Source: Myrmaecium sp. VS I D KN 1 (Eukaryota > Ascomycota > Dothideomycetes > Valsariales > Valsariaceae). Taken from it: DNA of 64,000 bases. Below are positions 57,922-64,000 of the stretch, one piece after another (positions within the stretch are counted from its first letter, which is position 1; the number at the start of each line of letters is the position of its first letter). The translations under genes were made by a program, and so were the position numbers. Location: contig JADQAV010000018.1 of NCBI GenBank assembly GCA_019775845.1, forward strand, positions 627,044 through 691,043. Reading direction: 5' to 3'. The notes below the pieces were generated by a model, which was given only the letters and a program-made list of their open reading frames with translations, did not search any database and was not told the DNA's origin.

Positions 57922-60365
57922 CGTGGTATGCGCAGGGAATTCGATAGGCCACGCTCGGCGGCGGGGGCAGGAGGCTTCGATGCGGTGAATCTATGTGTTG
58001 AACTCGGCTCGCGAGACCATGGCCCGGCGCCCCGGCTGAGTAAGAAGGAACGACAGGGGACGGTAAGGGTAGGCCGTAGCACGCTGCGCGTGAGTATGTA
58101 TGTATGTGTACCCGGAGAGAAGAATGAAGGGAAGGGGGAGTGTAATGGTACGACAAGCTTCGATATCTCAGGAACGGACGGACAAGAGCCGTGCCGGTCC
58201 TCAAAGGAACCAATGGACCCTTGTGGGGGGGGAGAGGCGGATCCTTTGAATGACGTTGGTCCGCCCGTTGAGGACACCCCCGACCTCGTATATCTATATC
58301 AACCTGTTCGTAGGCAAATTGTATCTCGCTGCATGCTGCTACCCTCCCAGGCACAGAGTATACTCCATTTCGTGCCACGTTCGGTCTCTTCAACAATGCT
58401 GAATACATGAAGAGTGATGAACTGAACGGCCGCCTCGCAGGCACTTCACCGCACAGAACCCCCAGCAACCAATTTGATCAAGGGGCCTTGCGTCGCAATC
58501 AACGAGTCCAAGCGTACGATCCCACGTCTCAGAGGTGTCAGGCTCAAGAAACGCTCGCATTTGTCCAAACTAGAGCCGCACTCGAGCGACCGCGTAGGTT
58601 TTACACGAGCACAAAGCCATCAGGCCACGGGACTTAACTTGACTTTATTTCAACCCACTCATGCTCGCAGTCCATGAGGCATCTTATCTCCAAGCAAACT
58701 CCTATAACGAGGGGCCTCTGATGTGTTTACATCCGTATCTGATACCTCACCCTCAGCATCGCATCCCGCTTTGATCCACAGGTTGGATACGAGCTTGCTT
58801 GCATCCAAGATTTCCATATTTCCCGAATCTTCCGCTGTTCAGCCGACGGTATCAATCGGTTGCAGCCCTCAGCTGCTAGCGGTGCTTAGCTCTTCCATAT
58901 CCTAGAAGACACCGTGGTTGTTCGCGTGCATGGGGTGCGTGATAAAGACGACGAGATCTCCATCCGATATAGCCCGAGTAAAGAGGACATGTAACTACTC
59001 CAAGCCTTCTTGCGTCGGGAACTCCCGCCGTCCTAGATGGGATAACATAGAAAACTGATGATAAACCGAAATGCTTGGGGGTAGACACAAAAAAATAAAA
59101 ACGCATCAGGCGTTGTACTCTTGCTATTAGACGTTACCGAGCTCATTTCTCCTCGTTCATGAAGCGCTTACAGCACTTATGAGACTAGATATACTGTACT
59201 GGCTGAAGGTGATCCTGGAAGCAGATGCAATGATGCTTAACCGTGGGGGTGATCCGACAAGTTCCTCAAGGTGATTTCCCATCAATGCCTACTGTACTCA
59301 ATAGTGGGACGGATGAGATGTAGATGAGAAAAGAGACGCGGTTTTGCAGAAAGATCGCTGCGACACGACGTTGCAGAGCGATGAAAGTAGAATCATGCCG
59401 ATCTGTTAAGGCTGATGTGTTAAAGATATAACGAATCGAGGTTTTACGACGAGGAAGATGCCGTCTGCAAACAGAAAAGTCCGCAGAGATGCTATCGCCA
59501 CGGCTGTTCTTGTTGGGAGGACTGTTACTGAAACAGAAGATGCTGAAGATCAGTCAACGGTGGGGAAAGTGATCTGTTCGACCTTCTATTGCCAACGAGT
59601 CCATCCGGGTGTCTCCGATAATCGACCTCCAGGAGTGCAGTAGTATGGACAGTAACCGCTATCCACTGCGGTCCACACCATACACTCAGTACCTCACAGT
59701 AGTAGTATTCGACCATCTTAACAACGTGAAGAAGCAGAAGTGGAGCGTCCATCACAAGTCGTCTCATCTCGAGAGGATATGGAGTACGACGAAGACGATC
59801 CCTCCTCGAACCCGACAAACTCCGAACCAAAAAAGCCAAGCCATCAATGCCTCGGCTCAGCGCAATTGCCGTGCCACACACAAATGCCCGCCCGGCCCAC
59901 GAAACCCCCCGGCACCTTTCGCCCACGCGCGAGAAAAAAAGCGTCAACCTCTATGGAGTAACTGACACACTGATTTACGGCCGACAACGACCGCGGCACG
60001 GCAGGAAAACGGGGGGGCGAAACTCTTTCGAGGCAAAGCGTCTGGTGGAAACCACAAGATGACGGGAGGGTCGCGGGTCGAACGCCCGGGCTTCATCTGA
60101 TCATGTTGAGCTAGTAGGGAGTCCACGGAGTCGTAGCTCGAGGTACTCCTGCTGTTCAGAGTAATAGCTCACCTCCTTATCTCAGGAATACATCAACTCC
60201 TATCTGCCCATCTCTCTCTCTCTCTTCTCTCTCTTTCTCTTTCTCCTACTCCTGCTCCAGCCCTTGTTGAAATCCCCCAGCTGCTCACACTTAGCTTATA
60301 TCACACCACCACCGACAACACCAGCATCGACACCCCCACGGCTCCCGTCCGATCGATCTCCAGCC
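57922..60365. promoter_or_regulatory. Divergent promoter region between CPS1 and the thioesterase
   Basis: About 2.4 kb between two divergent genes, with no coding sequence recognised. The right 70 bases (about 60190-60260) form a TCTC-rich leader. A CCTCGG hexamer at 59850-59855, some 510 bases before the thioesterase ATG, equals the core bound by the fatty-acid regulators FarA/FarB of Aspergillus, but one hexamer can be chance. Confidence 0.4.
59850..59855 (+). promoter_or_regulatory. Possible FarA/FarB-type site (CCTCGG)
   Basis: CCTCGG is the known core of the fatty-acid-responsive FarA/FarB elements upstream of peroxisomal and beta-oxidation genes in ascomycetes. It sits 510 bases before a gene encoding a protein with an SKL peroxisomal signal, which makes functional use plausible but unproven. 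Confidence 0.25.
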
Positions 60366-61608
60366 ATGGCCACGCTCACGCCCGTCCCGCCGCTCGACCC
60401 GACCAAGTCCGCGATCGAGAACGACCTGGAGCTGACGCAGCTCCTGGACATCTCCCCGGACCTCTTCACCAACACGCGGCCGCTTTGGCACCCGCCCGGC
60501 GCCCGGGGCCTCTACGGCGGCTGCGTGATCGCCCAGTCCGTCGCCGCGGCCCAGCGCACCGTGCCCGACCACTTCAGCATCCACAGCATGCACTGCTACT
60601 TCGTCCTCGCCGGCGACAGCGCGATCCCCATCGTCTACGCCGTCGAGCACGTCCGGGAGGGCCGGAGCTTCGCGACGCGGACGGTCCAGGCGCGCCAGCG
60701 GGGCAAGGTCATATTCACGACGACGATGAGCTTCGTGAGGGAGGGCGCGGGTGGGAAGGAGAGGGTGAGGCATAGCGTGCCGTTCCCGGCCGACGTGCCG
60801 CCGCCGAGGGAGGATGAGGTTCAGGTGAAGCTACTGAAGGGGTTTGAAAGGCCGTTTCAAGTCCAAAGGGTGGGCATCTTGAACAGTATGTGTTCTGTGT
60901 TTTCTCGGTCATGTAGCGTTGTGTGGGGGTGAGGGGTGCTGGACCATGCAAGGCTGACATCCGGAATCGTGACGTAGACAACTCCCCGAACATACACACC
61001 AAGCGGACGCGGTCCTGGTTCAGAGCGCGCGGGAGGATATCGGATGCTGGGGGTCATCAGGCACACCTGTCCGCGCTGGCGTACATGACGGACAACTATT
61101 TCATCGGCACCGTGGCGCGCGTGCATCAGCTATGGAGGTGGTCGGAGCAGCCAACCAACCGCAAGTCCACAGCGGACGAGGACGCCTGGAAACAGCTGCT
61201 GGCGCTGGACGACGAGACACTGAAGCGGCTCCCGGAAATGGACGAGGATCTCATCGAAAGACTGAGGACAGGCAGGACGCCGGATGTGGTGAAGCAGCCG
61301 GAGGTGGGCATGATGGTTAGCTTGGACCATTCGATTTACTTCCATCACCCGCGGGAGTTCAGGGCGGACGAGTGGATGTTGACAGAGATGGAGAGTCCGT
61401 GGGCGGACGACGGACGAGGGATGGTGGTGCAGCGGATCTACTCTAGAGATGGCAGGCTGATTGCTAGCTGTTTTCAGGAGGTGAGTTGTCCCTCGAATCC
61501 CGAGTACGGGGAAGACGTGTCTCCACGGCCGCTTTTGGGTGATGGACTGACGCTGATGACCCATAGGGCGTTATCCGCCTCAAGCAGCCATCCCCGTCGA
61601 AGTTGTAG
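60366..61608 (+). CDS. Peroxisomal acyl-CoA thioesterase (TesB/ACOT8 type)
   Basis: Hydrolyses acyl-CoA to free fatty acid and CoA. Exons: 60366-60885, 60978-61480, 61567-61608 (354 aa), introns 92 and 86 bp. Two hotdog domains of the thioesterase II family are seen: domain 1 with RGLYGGCVIAQSVAAAQ, HSMHCYFVLAGDSAIPI and GRSFATRTVQARQRGKVIF; domain 2 with HQAHLSALAYMTDNYFIG, SLDHSIYFHHPREFRADEW and RIYSRDGRLIASCFQEG. The catalytic aspartate is expected in the DHSIYFH block. The last exon encodes only GVIRLKQPSPSKL, so the protein ends in SKL, a canonical PTS1 peroxisome import signal. Retaining intron 2 would replace this tail (see findings). Divergent from CPS1, tandem with LEU4. Confidence 0.93.
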
Positions 61609-62404
61609 GATTGGCGGGCTGGGTGAGGTCCGTTTTCGGGAAGGATGCGGCACTGCAGCTGTAATGCCGTTCCTTATTGCTTTTCCTGTCCCCACTTGTA
61701 CATTTGATCTCCTGATTCTGGCGAGCGCAATAGAGGAGCGGTTGCATACATATCCCTTGTTATTCGCCCCTTGATATGCCGTGGAGTTTGTGAGTATGCA
61801 ATCAAATGTCCGTCTGGACGCGACCGGGACCAATTGGCGTCGGTGCAATACAACGGCATCAGCCAGAGGCGGAGGGGTGGAGTACCGTAAGCGGAGTGAC
61901 CAGGTTGGTGCAGCCTCGTGGCTGTGTGTCCGCAGTACCTTAACGTTCCTGTGCCGTCCATTGCCAACGCCGTGTGCGTGTCCTGCGCCGATGTCTCTGC
62001 ATTGCGGCCTGCTCATCTGCAGTGCTGGAAAAATAAGGTAGAAACAACTTGGATATACCGAAAGTTGGTCTCTTCACCCCGGACGATGGCGTCTTCCATC
62101 CAGGCTGATTCGGGCGGTTGCAGCAGGGGTGCAGCGGCATGGCGGCAGGGGGCGGCAGGGCGGCAGGGCGGGCAGGGGAGCCAAGGCCGCACATTTCCGG
62201 GCACTTGCAGCTCCCGAAGTCTCCGCTGCCGCCGTGCTGACTCGCCCCGACTTCGGCTCTGAGTCACCCCGCATTTTTACTTACAACCAGCAGCCGCTGG
62301 TTTGCCCCTCGTCCTCGCCATCGAATTTTTATTTCAACCCCTGCGTCACCGCTCCCTCCCGAGCCCTTCTCCGATACCCATTCCCCTCCCAGACCGCCGC
62401 CAAC
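61609..62404 (+). promoter_or_regulatory. LEU4 upstream region
   Basis: 796 bases between the thioesterase stop and the LEU4 start. It includes a GGCAGGGCGGCAGGGCGGGC-type block (about 62148-62175) and, nearer the gene, the cross-pathway-control site at 62260-62266. I do not see a CCGGNNCCGG Leu3-type site. No coding sequence is recognised. Confidence 0.5.
62260..62266 (+). promoter_or_regulatory. CPRE (Gcn4/CpcA site) TGAGTCA
   Basis: A perfect TGAGTCA lies 138 bases upstream of the LEU4 start codon, with a near-match TGACTCG at 62238-62244. This is the binding site of Gcn4/CpcA/CPC1, the activator of amino-acid biosynthesis genes under starvation; LEU4-type genes are classical targets. Confidence 0.65.
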
Positions 62405-64000
62405 ATGCCAATGTTAAAGGATCCCTCGACGAAATACAAGAAGTTCACGCCTGTGAACCTCCCGGACCGACAATGGCCCAACAAGACCCTCGACAAGCCG
62501 CCGCGGTGGTTGTCGACAGATCTTCGGGATGGCAACCAGAGTCTGCCCGATCCTATGGTACAGTCCCGGACACGTCAGCCCTGGAGGAGGATCTGACGGA
62601 CAGGCAACGGCTGACGATCACACGCAACAGGACGGTGACCAAAAATGGCGGTACTTCCAGATGCTCGTCAAGCTGGGCTACAAAGAAATCGAGATCTCCT
62701 TCCCCTCCGCATCGCAGACCGACTTCGACTTCACCCGGAGAATCGTGGAGACGCCGGGGGTGGTGCCGGATGATGTCTGGCTCCAGGTCCTGTCTCCGTG
62801 CCGCAAGGAGCTCATCGCGAGGACGGTCGAGTCCCTGAGAGGCGCGAAGAAGGCGATCCTCCATCTGTACCTGGCGACCAGCCCCTGCTTCCAGCAGATC
62901 GTCTTCAACATGGACAACGAGCAGACGAAGGCTCTTGCGGTGGAGTGCACAAAGTACGCCAGGTCTTTGACCAAGGACGACCCTAGCCATGCGGGCACCG
63001 AGTGGGCATACGAGTTCTCCCCGGAGACCTTCTCTGACTCGAACGGCGACTTCGTCCTGGAAGTTTGTGAGGCCGTGAAGGCTGCTTGGGAGCCTAGCGA
63101 GGAGAACCCCATCATCTTCAACCTACCCGCCACAGTCGAGATGTCGACGCCGAATGTTTATGCTGATCAGGTGAGCGCGATCCTAAGTGCTTCCGGAACC
63201 CCGTCACTCACATGATGACTAGATCGAGTACTTCTGCCGCAACATCTCGGAGCGCGAGAAGATCGCTGTCTCTTTACATCCCCACAATGACAGAGGCTGC
63301 GCCGTGGCTGCAGCCGAGTTGGCACAGATGGCTGGCGCTGACCGAGTCGAAGGCACTCTCTTCGGCAACGGCGAGCGTACTGGCAATGTCGACCTGGTCA
63401 CTCTTGCGCTGAATTTGTACACTCAGGGCGTCAACCCCAACGTTGACTTCTCCGACATCAAGTCCGTGATTGACGTGGTCGAGAAGAGCAACAAGATCCC
63501 CGTCCATCCCCGCGCGCCGTACGGAGGCCAGCTGGTCGTCTGCGCCTTCAGCGGTTCCCATCAAGACGCTATCAAGAAGGGCTTCAACCTCAGGAAACAA
63601 CAAAACGCAAAGAACGAGGACCCCTGGGTCATCCCCTACCTTCCCCTCGACCCGCAGGACATCGGCCGTACCTACGAAGCCATCATCCGTGTCAACTCTC
63701 AAAGTGGCAAGGGCGGTGTCGCCTGGATCATCCAGCGACAGCTGGAGCTCGACCTGCCCCGCGGTCTGCAGATCGCTTTCTCCAAGATCGTGCAGAAGCG
63801 GACCGACGCCCTTGGGCGCGAGCTCCTGCCCAACGAGATCACTCAGCTATTCGAGGAAGCTTACCACCTGAAGCGCAACCCGCGATTCCAGCTCATCGAC
63901 TACGACATCACCGCCGACCGGTCCGTGTCCCCCGCCGCGCCGGAGCCCGGCAAGACGCAGAGCAGCAAGAACCTCAAGCGTGTCTTCACCGGCGTCATCG
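62405..64000 (+). CDS. LEU4: 2-isopropylmalate synthase, 5' part
   Basis: First committed step of leucine biosynthesis: acetyl-CoA plus 2-ketoisovalerate to 2-isopropylmalate, in mitochondria in yeast. Exons seen: 62405-62557, 62631-63170, 63223 to the window end (490 codons so far; the family is about 600-640 aa, so the gene is cut by the window edge). The DRE-TIM metallolyase signature [14 protein letters not shown] is at the N-terminus, split from [12 protein letters not shown] by the first intron (73 bp). The metal-binding histidines are in [11 protein letters not shown], followed by [20 protein letters not shown], the second family signature. The C-terminal leucine-feedback (LeuA) domain lies beyond the edge. 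Only a short N-terminal extension precedes the catalytic barrel. The TGAGTCA upstream supports general amino-acid control. Confidence 0.95.

Noticed and set aside
60080-60105. tRNA T-arm-like sequence GCGGGTCGAACGCCCGGG
   Set aside because: The loop lacks the invariant TTC spacing and no anticodon or acceptor stem could be built around it on either strand.

Overview
This is chromosomal DNA of a filamentous ascomycete (Pezizomycotina). The evidence is: short GT-AG introns of about 47-100 bp with CTNAN-type branch points, GC-rich coding regions, CT-rich leaders before start codons, a lone dispersed 5S rRNA gene, and typical ascomycete families (Zn2Cys6 regulator, CPS1/DIP2 protein, fungal adenine deaminase, DUF2235, DUF3445). 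I cannot place it to genus from sequence alone.

Layout. 1-5.0 kb: no intact gene, but a three-copy decayed tandem repeat (3341-3880). 5.0-9.0 kb: glutamate decarboxylase (+) converging on adenine deaminase (-), with a second diverged tandem duplication between them. 9.0-17.1 kb: about 8 kb with no recognisable gene. 17.1-24.0 kb: a Zn2Cys6 transcription factor and a secreted GH125 exo-alpha-1,6-mannosidase, both (+). 24.2-31.5 kb, all (-): a DUF2235 hydrolase with an 11-nt microexon, an OSGIN-like flavin monooxygenase, and a tiny four-exon gene for complex I subunit NDUFB4 (B15). 33.2-35.2 kb: membrane-anchored DUF3445 protein (+). 36.0-41.0 kb, (-): a VHS-GAT trafficking adaptor and a protein with an AMPK/CBM48 glycogen-binding-like domain. 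41.0-45.4 kb: mostly non-coding, ending in a 5S rRNA gene. 45.4-51.4 kb, (+): Sac2/INPP5F-like phosphoinositide phosphatase and an NADP-type zinc alcohol dehydrogenase. 52.1-57.9 kb, (-): CPS1/DIP2-like giant protein. 60.4-64.0 kb, (+): peroxisomal (SKL) acyl-CoA thioesterase and the 5' part of 2-isopropylmalate synthase (LEU4), which runs off the window.

These are mostly independent housekeeping genes, not a biosynthetic cluster. I see no transposon, CRISPR array, phage-like element or tRNA that I can support. All gene models below were built by hand, joining exons where splice sites, codon phase and family continuity agree. The most notable observations are two diverged local tandem duplications, very small exons and introns, a thioesterase whose peroxisomal signal would be lost by retaining one intron, and an 8-bp motif (TACCTACC or its reverse) that recurs outside coding exons.
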